From HXMU1420-13 sp024742815 (GTDB lineage: Bacteria; Bacteroidota; Rhodothermia; Balneolales; Balneolaceae): a stretch of DNA of 64,000 bases. Numbering within the stretch: the stretch's first letter is position 1; each line of letters begins with the position of its first letter. Under the pieces are notes generated by a model that made no database searches, had not been told where the DNA came from, and saw only the letters and a list, made by a program, of their open reading frames with translations. Position numbers and translations under genes: made by a program. The stretch is from the NCBI GenBank assembly GCA_024742815.1, contig JANSXX010000002.1:248001-312000 (forward strand), given 5' to 3'. Positions 1-10,000 of the stretch are shown here, piece after piece.

Positions 1-537
1 AGCCATCAACGCAGCATCGCCATCGGGATCAGGACCGAAATTTCTATCAATATGATGCCAGTTACGAGCATCAAATTTGTGTAACGATGGGGCATCGTTT
101 AATGGATTAAAATAAATGGCGGTAACTCCCAACGATTCCAGATAATCTAGCTTGTCAAGTACTCCTTGTAAATCGCCACCATAGCGGCGGAGTTGTGCCT
201 TTTGTCCAAACGATGAAAGTTCATTGCCAAAGAAATCAGTTACGTCCTCAAGTTCATCCCAATAAGGATCCGGTGCATACCAATCGTGTGTCCAAGGCGT
301 AGTTTGCCAGCCATCCGGTACAGTGCCCGGATAAGAACCCACGATGTCCTGCGGCCGAGGATCATTCGTTGGATCTCCATTTCTAAATCTTTCCACAAAT
401 ATCTGATACCAAATGGCTTCTTTACTCCATTCCGGTGGTTCATCGAAGGCGGTTTGTGTGTTCTTTTCGGTGTTGTTTGTAGCACAGGATAAAACGAGCG
501 TAGCACTAATCAGAATGAGGACGAGTGATTTATTCAT
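1..537 (-). CDS. Alpha-amylase family (GH13) lipoprotein, 3' end outside window
   Basis: The first 179 residues are present and the rest lies beyond position 1. The start ATG is at 537-535 and is followed by a lipoprotein signal with the lipid-attachment Cys at residue 18 (LVLSC), so the enzyme is probably anchored in the outer membrane or periplasm. After the signal comes EAIWYQIFVERFRNGDPTND, typical of the start of GH13 enzymes of the cyclomaltodextrinase/neopullulanase/alpha-amylase group, then YGGDLQGVLDKLDYLESLG and IYFNPL, the first strands of the (beta/alpha)8 barrel. The catalytic Asp/Glu residues would lie downstream, outside the window. Its likely role is hydrolysis of alpha-glucans or maltodextrins at the cell surface. 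It is divergent from the DUF3078 gene. The subfamily cannot be fixed from this fragment. Confidence 0.88.
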   Translation of the reverse strand, partial: MNKSLVLILISATLVLSCATNNTEKNTQTAFDEPPEWSKEAIWYQIFVERFRNGDPTNDPRPQDIVGSYPGTVPDGWQTTPWTHDWYAPDPYWDELEDVTDFFGNELSSFGQKAQLRRYGGDLQGVLDKLDYLESLGVTAIYFNPLNDAPSLHKFDARNWHHIDRNFGPDPDGDAALMA

Positions 538-732
538 GAGTGAAATTTTGAATGTTCGGCGAAGGGTATACACTATTTATGAAAATTGCATGTATAAAAA
601 CGACTTCACTTGAAGGAGAGGGCTAGGGTGAGGTGAATGTACATCAATTAACACATTGTATAGCAACATTTAACTGCTGAGCACCTTATATTTGAGAGTT
701 CAAAAAAAGGGCAATTTCTACAGACTTATTAC

Positions 733-1719
733 ATGACTTCAGATAGAGGGATTTGCACACCTGCTATTCGATACATTTCGGTTTTTTTATCAATTATTCT
801 CACTCAGGCACTGTTTTCTCAAAACGTGCGTGCTTTCCAAAAAACTACACCGGGCGAGAAAGAAGTACGTGAAATACTAGACAAACAATCTGATAAGTTT
901 GAAAAACCAGCCACTGTTTCTGTAGAAGTGGATTCAACCGAAGATGAACAAAAACCCAATCCATGGACAAAATCATGGAATCTAAACATAAATGGAAATC
1001 AAGCGACTTATCGTAATTGGAGTCAGGGTGGGGTCAATACGATTGCAACCTCTGCCTCCACACTGGCTCGGTTTAAATATTCAGGTGGCTCGTTCTCGAA
1101 CACTTTTCGGGTAAATTTGCAGTACGGTCAAACTTGGCTGGATGGCGAAGGATCAAAGAAAACAGCGGATTTGATCAACCTGAGATATAAACTGGATTAC
1201 TTTCTGGGCTCTTATCAACTAAGTACATTTACCGAGATAGATTTTAGAACTCAATTTGTTGATGGTTTCGATGAGGATAACGAGCAAGTAGTTTCGGATT
1301 TCATGGCTCCCGGATACCTCACCGAATCAATCGGTTTATCGTATCAACCGGACGATTATTTCTCGGTGCAAACCGGTTTAGGTTTAAAACAAACCTTTGT
1401 AAGAGTAGATAGCTTAGGACAATATTATGGATTAAATGAAGGCGAGAATATGCGTTCTGAGGGCGGTTTCACTATTTCAATAAACTGGGATAAATCTTTC
1501 GCGAAAACATTCAATTACACCACCGAATTAAGCACCTTTACTAATTTATTACTCCCTGTTCGGCGGACAGACGTTATTTTCAGAAACGCTTTATCCGGTA
1601 AGCTAAACAGTTTTTTGTCTACCATTTTACAATTTGAGCTGATGTACGACGATGATGTGACCTCCAAACTGCAAATGAGGCAAACCATCGCTGTTGGCTT
1701 GATTATTAAACTGTTGTAG
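733..1719 (+). CDS. DUF3078 domain-containing protein, probable outer-membrane beta-barrel
   Basis: This 328-residue protein has an N-terminal hydrophobic signal (about residues 15-33) ending near a Ser-Gln-Asn stretch. After a charged linker it reads WNLNINGNQATYRNWSQGG, the pattern I associate with DUF3078 proteins of Bacteroidota. Alternating aromatic/polar strands continue to a C-terminus rich in beta-strand sequence (QTIAVGLIIKLL), consistent with a small outer-membrane barrel. The biochemical function of the family is unknown. It is divergent from the amylase gene and 76 bp upstream of the VCBS lipoprotein. The ATG at 733 gives a normal signal peptide. Confidence 0.75.
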   Translation: MTSDRGICTPAIRYISVFLSIILTQALFSQNVRAFQKTTPGEKEVREILDKQSDKFEKPATVSVEVDSTEDEQKPNPWTKSWNLNINGNQATYRNWSQGGVNTIATSASTLARFKYSGGSFSNTFRVNLQYGQTWLDGEGSKKTADLINLRYKLDYFLGSYQLSTFTEIDFRTQFVDGFDEDNEQVVSDFMAPGYLTESIGLSYQPDDYFSVQTGLGLKQTFVRVDSLGQYYGLNEGENMRSEGGFTISINWDKSFAKTFNYTTELSTFTNLLLPVRRTDVIFRNALSGKLNSFLSTILQFELMYDDDVTSKLQMRQTIAVGLIIKLL

Positions 1720-1795
1720 ATCGCTTCTTTTATTGCTGTCAATTCCTATTTTTAGCATCGAATTTCAGACAGCCAACACTTTTAAACTCGCTTCT

Positions 1796-4700
1796 ATGCA
1801 TAAATACAAGATGCTGCCGGTAATTGGAGCAGCCTTGATGTTATTGCTCTCCGCATGTACCAATAATACACGGTTCGAAAGAATATCAGCTTCGAAATCT
1901 GGTGTCGATTTTGAAAATACGCTGGTCGAAGACACCACCTTCAACTTTTTAAACTACCTGTATTACTACAATGGTGGAGGAGTAGCTGCGGGCGATCTCA
2001 ATAATGATGGACTGGATGATCTGTTTTTCACCTCCAATCAAAATGAGAATAAGCTGTACATAAATTCAGGCAATTTTCAATTCGATGATGCCACAGAATC
2101 GGCGGGTATCATTCACCAAACCGGAAGCTGGAGCACCGGCGTTTCTATGGCCGATGTGAATGGCGATGGCTGGCTGGATATTTATGTAAGTAATGTAAAC
2201 TATCTGAGTAGAACCGGACAAAATCAGCTCTTTATCAATAATCAGGATGGTACTTTTTCTGAACAAGCGGAGGCTTTTGGATTAGATTTTGAAGGATATT
2301 CGGTGCAATCTGCTTTTTTCGATTACGATAAAGATGGCGATCTCGATATGTTTTTGCTGAATCATTCCGTGCATTCGATTTATAGTTATGCACCTATTGA
2401 ATCCCGCGAACGCATCGATCCAAAATCCGGCGATAAACTGTTTCGCAATGATGGGGATGTATTTACTGATGTTAGTGAGGAAGCCGGCATTTTTAGTAGT
2501 GCTCTTGGTTTTGGGCTGGGAGTAACTATTAGCGACATCAACGAAGATGGCTGGCCGGATATTTATGTGGCGAATGATTTTCACGAAGACGATTACCTGT
2601 ACATCAACAATCAAAATGGAACGTTCTCTGAGTCGATTCGGGAAATGGTTCAGCATACCAGTCAGTTTACGATGAGTGTGGATATTGCCGACATCAACAA
2701 TGATGGAAAACCGGATATTGCCACTACCGATATGTTGCCTTATGAGGAAGGAATCCTGCGAAAATCTGGAGGTGGCGATACCTATCAGGTTGCGCGCATC
2801 AAGGAAAGTTATGGATACTATCCGCAATACTCGCGTAATATGCTACAGCTTAATCAGGGAATTACGCCTTTAGGAATGCCACTATTTAGCGAAATTGGAT
2901 ATTTAGCAGGTATTGAAGCCACCGACTGGAGCTGGAGTGGACTACTGGCCGATCTCGACAACGATGGATTTCGCGACTTCTACATCGCGAATGGAATTTT
3001 TCGTCGACCTAATGATCTAGACTATATTAAATACATTTCCGGTTCGGATGTGCAGCTTTCGCTTCAGCAGGGCGTTGATCCGGAAAACCTTAAGTTGGTA
3101 CAGCGAATGCCGGAATTGAAGATCCCGAACGCGGTTTTCAAAAATAATACCGACTTAACCTTTACCGATTTGTCATCCGATTGGGGCTTGGGCGACGAGA
3201 GCTATTCTAATGGTGCCACTTACTCCGATTTAGATAACGACGGCGATTTAGATTTGATCGTGAATAATGTAAACCAACCTGCTTTCATCTACAGAAACGA
3301 TACCAATTCAGAAGATCAAAACTCAAATTATGTGCAATTTCATTTGATGGGAGATAATGAAAACACCTCAGGAATTGGAGCAAAAGTGTGGGTGTATGCC
3401 CAAGACAACCGATTTGTTCTAGAGCAATCACCGGTGCGCGGTTTTCAATCGTCGATGAGTCATGTTTTACATTTGGGACTAGGCGAAATTGATACGATTG
3501 ATTCTATTCGTGTAATCTGGCCGGATGATCGCACGCAGCTTTTAACTAATAAAAGCGCCAATACGCTCATTCATTTAGATCAGGCATTTGCCAGAGATTC
3601 GTACACCTATCATAATAAAAACAATACCCAAGCTCTTTTTTCAGACATAACAGGGCAGCTAGGTGTGAATTTCAAACACACGGAGAACGAGTTTCTCGAT
3701 TTCGATAACGAACGGTTGATTCCTCACAAACTGTCGACCTTAGGTCCGCCTATTGCCGTTGCAGATGTTAATAATGACGGCTTAGAAGACTTCTTTATCG
3801 GAAATGCTGCCCTGCAGACCGGGGAAATTTGGCTGCAAACTGAAGATGGCTCATTCGAAAAGAAAAACAATCCTGAATTATTTGAGGATCGATTTAACGA
3901 AGACACCGACGCTCTCTTTTTCGATGCAAATGGGGATGCTTTTCCGGATTTATTGGTAACAAGCGGTGGCGGTCAGGTAGTAGGGCAGTTTCGTGAGCTA
4001 CTCGATCGGTTATACTTGAACCGCGGCGATGGAACTTTTGTGTATTCCCAAACTTTTCCAGCGATGTATGCAAATTCGTCGATAGTAACCAATGGCGACT
4101 TCGATAACGATGGGGATCAGGATCTTTTTATTGGAGGATTAAGTGTTCCTAGGCTGTATGGATTAGATCCTGTTAGTTTTCTGCTCCAAAATGATGGTCG
4201 AGGTAATTTTACAGATGTTACCGACATCATAGCTCCACAACTCCGAAATGTGGGGATGGTTACGGATGCAGGATGGTTGGATGCTGATGAAGATGGCGAT
4301 GCGGACTTAGTAGTAACCGGCGAGTGGATGCCAATCAAAGTATTTTCGAATATTCTCAATGACGTAGCTTCTGCAGATACTATCAGTACCATCTTCGAAG
4401 AAGTCACGGATGTCGCTGGCTTGGGCGGTACAGAGGGTTGGTGGAATTCGCTGGATTTTTCCGATATAGATGGTGATGGAGATTTGGATATCATTGCTGG
4501 GAATTTGGGATTGAATTCCTATTTGCAAGCATCGGAAAATGAACCGGTGAAACTATATCTCAACGATTTTAATGACGACCAAAAAGCAGATCCAATCGTC
4601 GCTTATACTAAAGGTGAGAAAGAATATCCCCTTGCATTAGTGGATGAGTTATTCGAGCAACTTCCCGGACTTCGTAAAGATTTTAACAGTTACGAAGCTG

Positions 4701-5158
4701 TTTCTGATTTTACCGTTCAGGATTGGTTTTCAGCATCAAAATTGGATTCATCCATTCAGAAAAAAGCGGTGATGTTTGAAAGTGTACTACTTGAAAACAC
4801 CGATGGAATAGGTTTTAAAATCCACAAACTTCCGATGGATGCGCAAATGGCGCCCATGTACTCTACTCTTACGCATGATTTTAATAACGACGGAACAAAA
4901 GACCTGTATTTAAACGGAAATTTTTATGGAGTGAGACCGTTTTTGGGTCAATACGACGCTAACTACGGAACAGTACTTTTGCAGGATGCAGATTCCGTTT
5001 TTTCTTTCAAAATTCTGCCTTTCGAAGTGTTGGGAGAATATCAGCGAAAGCAAATTCGAGATGTTAAACCTATACAACTCGGAGAGAACCGAATGGGAGT
5101 TTTGGTATCGCAAAATGATGGAGAACTCGTTATACTTAGCATCAACCCGCCTAAATAG
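1796..5158 (+). CDS. VCBS/FG-GAP repeat lipoprotein, CRTAC1-like with ASPIC/UnbV domain
   Basis: I choose the ATG at 1796 rather than the in-frame ATG at 1733, because 1796 gives a clean lipoprotein signal with Cys21 (LLLSAC); the protein is then 1120 residues. The body is a chain of FG-GAP/VCBS units whose calcium-binding loops read DLNNDGLDD, DVNGDGWLD, DYDKDGDLD, DINEDGWPD, DLDNDGDLD and similar. In the middle is an ASPIC/UnbV segment (GIGAKVWVYAQ...EQSPVRGFQSSMSHVLHLGLGE), followed by more calcium loops. Such proteins fold as beta-propellers and are exported; in Bacteroidota they recur beside SusC/SusD genes, with no settled function. The haloperoxidase-family gene follows after 14 bp, so the two are probably co-transcribed. 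It is a distant paralog of the VCBS genes at 11720 and 18242 and lacks their shared GC-richer tract. Confidence 0.85.
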   Translation: MHKYKMLPVIGAALMLLLSACTNNTRFERISASKSGVDFENTLVEDTTFNFLNYLYYYNGGGVAAGDLNNDGLDDLFFTSNQNENKLYINSGNFQFDDATESAGIIHQTGSWSTGVSMADVNGDGWLDIYVSNVNYLSRTGQNQLFINNQDGTFSEQAEAFGLDFEGYSVQSAFFDYDKDGDLDMFLLNHSVHSIYSYAPIESRERIDPKSGDKLFRNDGDVFTDVSEEAGIFSSALGFGLGVTISDINEDGWPDIYVANDFHEDDYLYINNQNGTFSESIREMVQHTSQFTMSVDIADINNDGKPDIATTDMLPYEEGILRKSGGGDTYQVARIKESYGYYPQYSRNMLQLNQGITPLGMPLFSEIGYLAGIEATDWSWSGLLADLDNDGFRDFYIANGIFRRPNDLDYIKYISGSDVQLSLQQGVDPENLKLVQRMPELKIPNAVFKNNTDLTFTDLSSDWGLGDESYSNGATYSDLDNDGDLDLIVNNVNQPAFIYRNDTNSEDQNSNYVQFHLMGDNENTSGIGAKVWVYAQDNRFVLEQSPVRGFQSSMSHVLHLGLGEIDTIDSIRVIWPDDRTQLLTNKSANTLIHLDQAFARDSYTYHNKNNTQALFSDITGQLGVNFKHTENEFLDFDNERLIPHKLSTLGPPIAVADVNNDGLEDFFIGNAALQTGEIWLQTEDGSFEKKNNPELFEDRFNEDTDALFFDANGDAFPDLLVTSGGGQVVGQFRELLDRLYLNRGDGTFVYSQTFPAMYANSSIVTNGDFDNDGDQDLFIGGLSVPRLYGLDPVSFLLQNDGRGNFTDVTDIIAPQLRNVGMVTDAGWLDADEDGDADLVVTGEWMPIKVFSNILNDVASADTISTIFEEVTDVAGLGGTEGWWNSLDFSDIDGDGDLDIIAGNLGLNSYLQASENEPVKLYLNDFNDDQKADPIVAYTKGEKEYPLALVDELFEQLPGLRKDFNSYEAVSDFTVQDWFSASKLDSSIQKKAVMFESVLLENTDGIGFKIHKLPMDAQMAPMYSTLTHDFNNDGTKDLYLNGNFYGVRPFLGQYDANYGTVLLQDADSVFSFKILPFEVLGEYQRKQIRDVKPIQLGENRMGVLVSQNDGELVILSINPPK

Positions 5159-5172
5159 AGAATTAAATAGAA

Positions 5173-6525
5173 ATGAAGAGCTTACGAATTTCAGTTGCAC
5201 TTGCACTTTTAGTATGGATTGGATTTACAGGATGTGAGGAGATAAAATCCCCTGAAGAAGCGGGAGCCACCGATCCAACACTGCTTCATAATGCGATGGA
5301 GCAAATTACCGACATTATGGTGCATGATATTTTCTCGCCACCGGTTGCCAGCCGTGTTCATGGTTATGCTTCCATTGCCGCATACGAAGTAATGGCACTC
5401 AATATGCCCGAATATCGAAGTCTGGGTGGACAAATAAATGAGTTTACTGAAGGACCGGCTAATCAAGATGAAGAAGTTGTGCTCGAGTTGGCGAGTTTAC
5501 ATGCCCTTTTTCGTGTAGGAGATGAGTTACTCTTTTCTACTGAAATGTTGGATAGTTATCGCGACTCGGTATATCAACAACTTCGCTCGAATGGATTATC
5601 CAAAAAACAACTCGAAGCTTCCAAAAACTACGGCGATCATGTTGCCGAGCATGTGATTGCCTATTTAAATACCGATAATTACAAAGAAACCAGAGGTACC
5701 GAGAAATTCCCAGTTACCGACGAACCCGGACGATGGATTCCAACTCCACCCGCCTATATGGATGCCATTGAGCCCAGCTGGAATAAAATTCGACCTTTTG
5801 TAATGACAAGCGCCGATCAGTTTAAACCGGAGCCTCCTGTGCCATATAGTTTAGAAGAAGGTTCAGAGTTTTATAAGCAGACCTATGAGGTGTATGAGAT
5901 TGGGAATAATCTGACCGAAGAACAAATTGAAATTGCCAAGTTCTGGGATTGTAATCCATTTGCCATGCAATTAAGAGGGCATTTTATGTTTTCCATCAAA
6001 AAACTAACACCGGGCGGGCATTGGATGGGAATAGCGGGAATCGCAGCTCAATCCGAAAATGCAGATTGGGCTCGTTCGGCCGAAACCTATGCGTTAACCT
6101 CTATTGCATTATTTGATGGGTTTATCAGTTCCTGGGACGAAAAATTCCGCAGTAATTTAATTCGCCCTGAAACCGTGATTAATAAACATATTGATGCGGA
6201 ATGGGTTCCACTATTACAAACGCCGCCTTTTCCGGAATATACTAGTGGTCATAGCGTGATTTCGCGGGCTGCTGCAGAAGCACTAACTCATCTATTTGGC
6301 GATAATTTCTATTTCGAAGATACCACCGAAATCAAGTATGGATTACCGGTTCGAACCTTCAATTCTTTTATCGAGGCTTCCGACGAAGCAGCCGTTAGCA
6401 GGCTCTATGGCGGGATTCATTACCGAATGGCAGCCGAGCATGGGATCACCCAAGGGCAGGGAGTAGGATCTTTTGTTACAAGCCAGATCACCCTTGGAAA
6501 TGAGCCAATTGCAGACAATGATTAA
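5173..6525 (+). CDS. Vanadium-dependent haloperoxidase family (PAP2-like) lipoprotein
   Basis: This is a 450-residue lipoprotein with Cys21 (GFTGC). The vanadate/phosphate-binding signature is split as in the family: K324 followed by six residues and R331-P332, S358-G359-H360, then S409-R410 and H416. These correspond to the K(x6)RP, SGH and SR(x5)H motifs. The position four residues after H416, Asp in classical PAP2 phosphatases and haloperoxidases, is Ala here (HYRMA). The fold is thus clear, but halide oxidation is not proven: the protein could be a bromo/iodoperoxidase or a phosphatase. It lies 14 bp after the VCBS lipoprotein gene and upstream of the susC/susD locus, an association seen in other marine Bacteroidota. 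Confidence 0.82.
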   Translation: MKSLRISVALALLVWIGFTGCEEIKSPEEAGATDPTLLHNAMEQITDIMVHDIFSPPVASRVHGYASIAAYEVMALNMPEYRSLGGQINEFTEGPANQDEEVVLELASLHALFRVGDELLFSTEMLDSYRDSVYQQLRSNGLSKKQLEASKNYGDHVAEHVIAYLNTDNYKETRGTEKFPVTDEPGRWIPTPPAYMDAIEPSWNKIRPFVMTSADQFKPEPPVPYSLEEGSEFYKQTYEVYEIGNNLTEEQIEIAKFWDCNPFAMQLRGHFMFSIKKLTPGGHWMGIAGIAAQSENADWARSAETYALTSIALFDGFISSWDEKFRSNLIRPETVINKHIDAEWVPLLQTPPFPEYTSGHSVISRAAAEALTHLFGDNFYFEDTTEIKYGLPVRTFNSFIEASDEAAVSRLYGGIHYRMAAEHGITQGQGVGSFVTSQITLGNEPIADND

Positions 6526-6725
6526 TCGAGTGTAAGTTAATTACTTTCAAGTATATATGAGGGTGATTTTAATTTTGGAAATTTTCTCAAAAGTGTTGGT
6601 CTAATTGCTACTCAATCTATATTCGGAGAAATTTATTTCGGTTGGAATAACTGAAATAACTGCCAAATTTTTTGGGTGAGGATTGGTGCAATGTCCATTA
6701 AATTATATCAATGCCAATTTGTGCA

Positions 6726-6760
6726 AGTAATTAAAATTACTCCGATTTGTTGCACGGAGT
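6726..6760. promoter_or_regulatory. Two overlapping inverted repeats, possible alternative hairpins
   Basis: AGTAATT (6726-6732) pairs with AATTACT (6735-6741). ACTCCG (6739-6744) pairs with CGGAGT (6755-6760) around a 10-nt loop. The two stems share bases 6739-6741, so they cannot fully form together. Whether this stretch is transcribed is not known, and it could equally be a protein-binding site. Confidence 0.3.
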
Positions 6761-6972
6761 AGTATTCTGAAGTGTTAAATGGTAGCAACTTTCGCGGTTC
6801 TATTTTTGTCGGAATAATTTTAGAACAATTTTTCAGTAAACGGTTTGAGAAAAATTCCCAGAAATATACGAATTTATTTCAGGTTGCTATTTACTTGAAG
6901 TATGCACATTTTTTTTCTCGGAGTCAGGAAAACTCACTATGGTCATCTATGTAATCAAAATTCAATCATCGA

Positions 6973-6986
6973 TGGAAGCGCTACGA
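6973..6986. promoter_or_regulatory. Secondary LacI-family-type operator
   Basis: TGGAAGCGCTACGA matches 8 of the 10 fixed positions of the LacI-family pattern TGNAANCGNTTNCA. It shares its first eight bases with the better site 22 bp downstream, so both lie on the same helix face about two turns apart. Confidence 0.4.
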
Positions 6987-6994
6987 TGTGTTTA

Positions 6995-7008
6995 TGGAAG
7001 CGATTACA
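6995..7008. promoter_or_regulatory. LacI-family-type operator upstream of susC
   Basis: TGGAAGCGATTACA matches all ten fixed bases of the general LacI-family operator pattern TGNAANCGNTTNCA. It sits 54 bp before the susC start and just upstream of a TATAAT at 7042-7047. LacI-type sugar-responsive regulators commonly control susCD-type loci. No LacI-family gene lies in the window, so the regulator is unidentified. Confidence 0.5.
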
Positions 7009-7061
7009 CGCATAGCTTACTTGTCTCCTCTCAATCTAACCTATAATCTAAATTCTTAGTT

Positions 7062-10000
7062 ATGCTCAAAAATTGGATTTCATCCAAGATGCTGGCTCGG
7101 ATTGCTCGATCTTTCCTGTGTTTAACATTAGGAGTAGTTCTGGTAGTTCTTGCTATGGATACTAGTTCAGCACAATCAAGACGTACCATTACCGGTACAG
7201 TAACTGATGCGGCCGACGGAACCGGAATTCCTGCGGTAAACGTATTAGTAAAAGGTACACTTATTGGTACATCTACCGGAATAGACGGTACCTACTCACT
7301 CTCAGTACCCACCGACGCAGAAACCCTTGTATTTTCTTCGATTGGTTATGTGACCATTGAAGTACAAATCGACGGACGCAGCACAATCGACGTAGAAATG
7401 TCGCAAGACATTCAGTTCCTCGATGATGTAGTGGTAGTTGGTTATGGTGCACAAGACGAAAAAGAGATTACGTCTTCTGTTGCCACAATTGGTGAAGCAG
7501 AATTCAACCAAGGTAACGTAAATGCTCCTGCACAGTTATTGCAGGGTAAAGTTCCCGGTTTAAGTATCTACAATAAAGGGGGAGATCCGAACTCTACTCC
7601 AACTATTCGTTTGCGCGGTATTTCTACCGTAGGTGCTAACACCGAGCCTTTAGTTGTTATTGATGGGGTAATTGGTGCTTCATTAGATAACGTAGACCCT
7701 AATGATATTGAAACTATCAACGTATTAAAGGATGGTTCTGCAGCGGCTATTTATGGTTCGCGTGGTTCTTCCGGTGTAATTTTGGTAACTACCAAAAAAG
7801 GGGAAAGATCTTCTAGCCAAACTAGTGGCGAAGACAATACTCGTATCAATTATAATGGGTATATGGCCATCGATGCCATCCAAAACGAAATTGATGTAAT
7901 GTCACCAAGTGAATACATCAACGCAGGTGGTAACGATTTAGGCAGCCAAACTGATTGGATCGATTTAGTTACACGAACCAGTGTTTCTCAAGTGCATAAC
8001 TTATCTGTTTCTGGCGGTTCAGTGAATACACAATATCGTGTATCTACTAACTTCCGTGATATCAACGGTATTCTTGAAGGATCAGGCTTTGATCAAATCA
8101 ACGCACGTGCAAACATCAATCATAGTGCTATTGATAACCGCTTAAATGTGAGCTTGAATTTTGCTTCAACCAAAAGAGAGCAAAACTTCTCATTCAATGA
8201 AGCTCTTCGTTATGCTGCTTTGTATAACCCTACGGCTCCTGTTCGATTTGATAACGGACAATATTTCCAGGCAATTTTGTTTGACAACTTTAACCCGGTT
8301 GCTATCATCGAACAAAACGTAAACGAAGGTGAAAGAAAAGATATCAACTTTAATGCACAAGCTGATTTTGCAGTAACCGATAATATTTCGGTGAACGCTA
8401 ATTACGGCCAGCAATTCCGCTCTTTCTCTGAAGGTGAATTTTACCCAAGCACCTCATTCTTTAGAGGTTTGAATGCTACAGGTTTAGGTCGAAGATATTT
8501 TGAAGATCGTAAGTTCACATTGTTCGAAACTTATGGGCAATACAGAAATACATTTGACAAAATAAATCTTGATGCTACTATCGGTTACTCTTTCCAGGAA
8601 GAGTTCTATGAGAATTTACTTCTGCAATTAGGTAACCTTCCTTCTGATGAATTAGGTTACTATGGAATCGATCTTTCAGGTGACCCACGAATTAATGGTG
8701 TAGGAAATACTGATATTCAAACATTCGGTTCTCCGGATGAGCGTATCATTGCTTACTTCGGTCGTTTAAATCTAACCTTTGACGACGCAATTTTCTTTAA
8801 CGCTTCGGTTCGTCAGGAAGGATCTACCAAGCTTGGTGAAGACAACCAATGGGGTTTATTCCCGGCTGTTGGTATTGGAGCTGACATCTTAAGATATGCA
8901 CCAATTGACATGATGGATCAGTTAAAGATTCGTGTTGGTTATGGCGTAACCGGTGCTCTTCCTGGCCCATCTGGATTATCTGTAGCTCAGTACACGTACG
9001 ATTTCAACGCACAGCAAATCACTGCTTCCAATGAGCCTAACCCTGACTTAAAGTGGGAAGAGAAAGCAGAGCTTAATGTGGGACTTGATTATGCATTAAT
9101 GGACGATCGTTTACGTGGTGCTATTGATGTGTACACAAGAACTATTAATGATTTCATCCTTGAAGTTGATATCCCTGCTGCCGAGTCAATTACCGGTGCT
9201 ACTACTCAGTATCAGAACGTTGGAGAGCTCAAGACAAATGGTTTTGAAATCTCTCTTGATTACGATGCAATTGTAGATCAGGATATGTCATGGACAACCG
9301 GTTTAATCTTTAGTACCTACAACACAACGCTCGAAGAATTCACTATTGATGAAGAAATGAGAGCGAACTTAGGTGCACCGGGTCAAAACTCTACCGATAT
9401 GATCCGTGTAGCAGTAGGTGAAGAAATTGGCCAGATTTGGGGACCAGTTTTCGACGGTGTTGCTGATGATGGTTCGCCAATTTTTAAAGACCTGAATGGT
9501 GATGGTCAAGTAATCGCTGATCAAGGGAATGCCCTTGCTGATAACGGTGATTTCCAGCAACTTGGTAATGGTATCCCTGATTTCGAAATCGGTTGGACTA
9601 ACCAATTTGCTTACAAAAACTGGGACGTGAACGCTTTCTTCCGTGGTGCTTTCGGTCACAGTCTTGTAAACACTTTCCGTGCTTTCTATGAGCCGATCGA
9701 TCCGGGTGCAATCAACTCTTACAACAGAATTGCAACCGACAAAGCCGTTGACGGACTTACCGTATCGCAATTCAGTTCTCTATACGTTGAAAAAGCTGAT
9801 TTTGTGAAACTCGATAACTTCACAATTGGTTATAATTTCGACACCAGTGAAATGAGTAGCTTCAATCGATTAAGAGCGTACTTCAGTATTCAGAATGCAT
9901 TTACCATTACAAATTATTCTGGTATTGACCCTGAGCCGGTTCTGCAGGACTTCGGAACCGTGGACAATGGTGGACGTCCATCAGATACTCCTGATGTATT

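Larger units (their letters stand above)
6526..7061. other. Long non-coding region upstream of susC
   Basis: These 536 bp hold no convincing gene; a 60-codon open frame at 6772-6954 has no recognisable product. The stretch is AT-rich. It contains overlapping inverted repeats at 6726-6760, an imperfect LacI-type half-match at 6835-6848 (AGTAAACGGTTTGA), two aligned LacI-type operator-like sites at 6973-7008, and a TATAAT at 7042-7047, 14 bp before the susC ATG. It is the natural place for control of the downstream outer-membrane locus. Confidence 0.6.

Noticed and set aside
595..608. TAAAAACGACTTCA upstream of the amylase gene as a LacI-type operator
   Set aside because: Two of ten fixed positions fail and the AT-rich surroundings make such matches common.
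656..694. Bacteroidota-type promoter (TTG with TATATTTG) before the DUF3078 gene
   Set aside because: The TATATTTG at 687-694 fits the -7 element, but the spacing to the TTG at 656 is about 28 bases, longer than the usual 19-21.
6772..6954. 60-codon open frame in the long gap before susC
   Set aside because: It has no recognisable motif, signal or plausible start context, and its AT-rich composition fits non-coding sequence.
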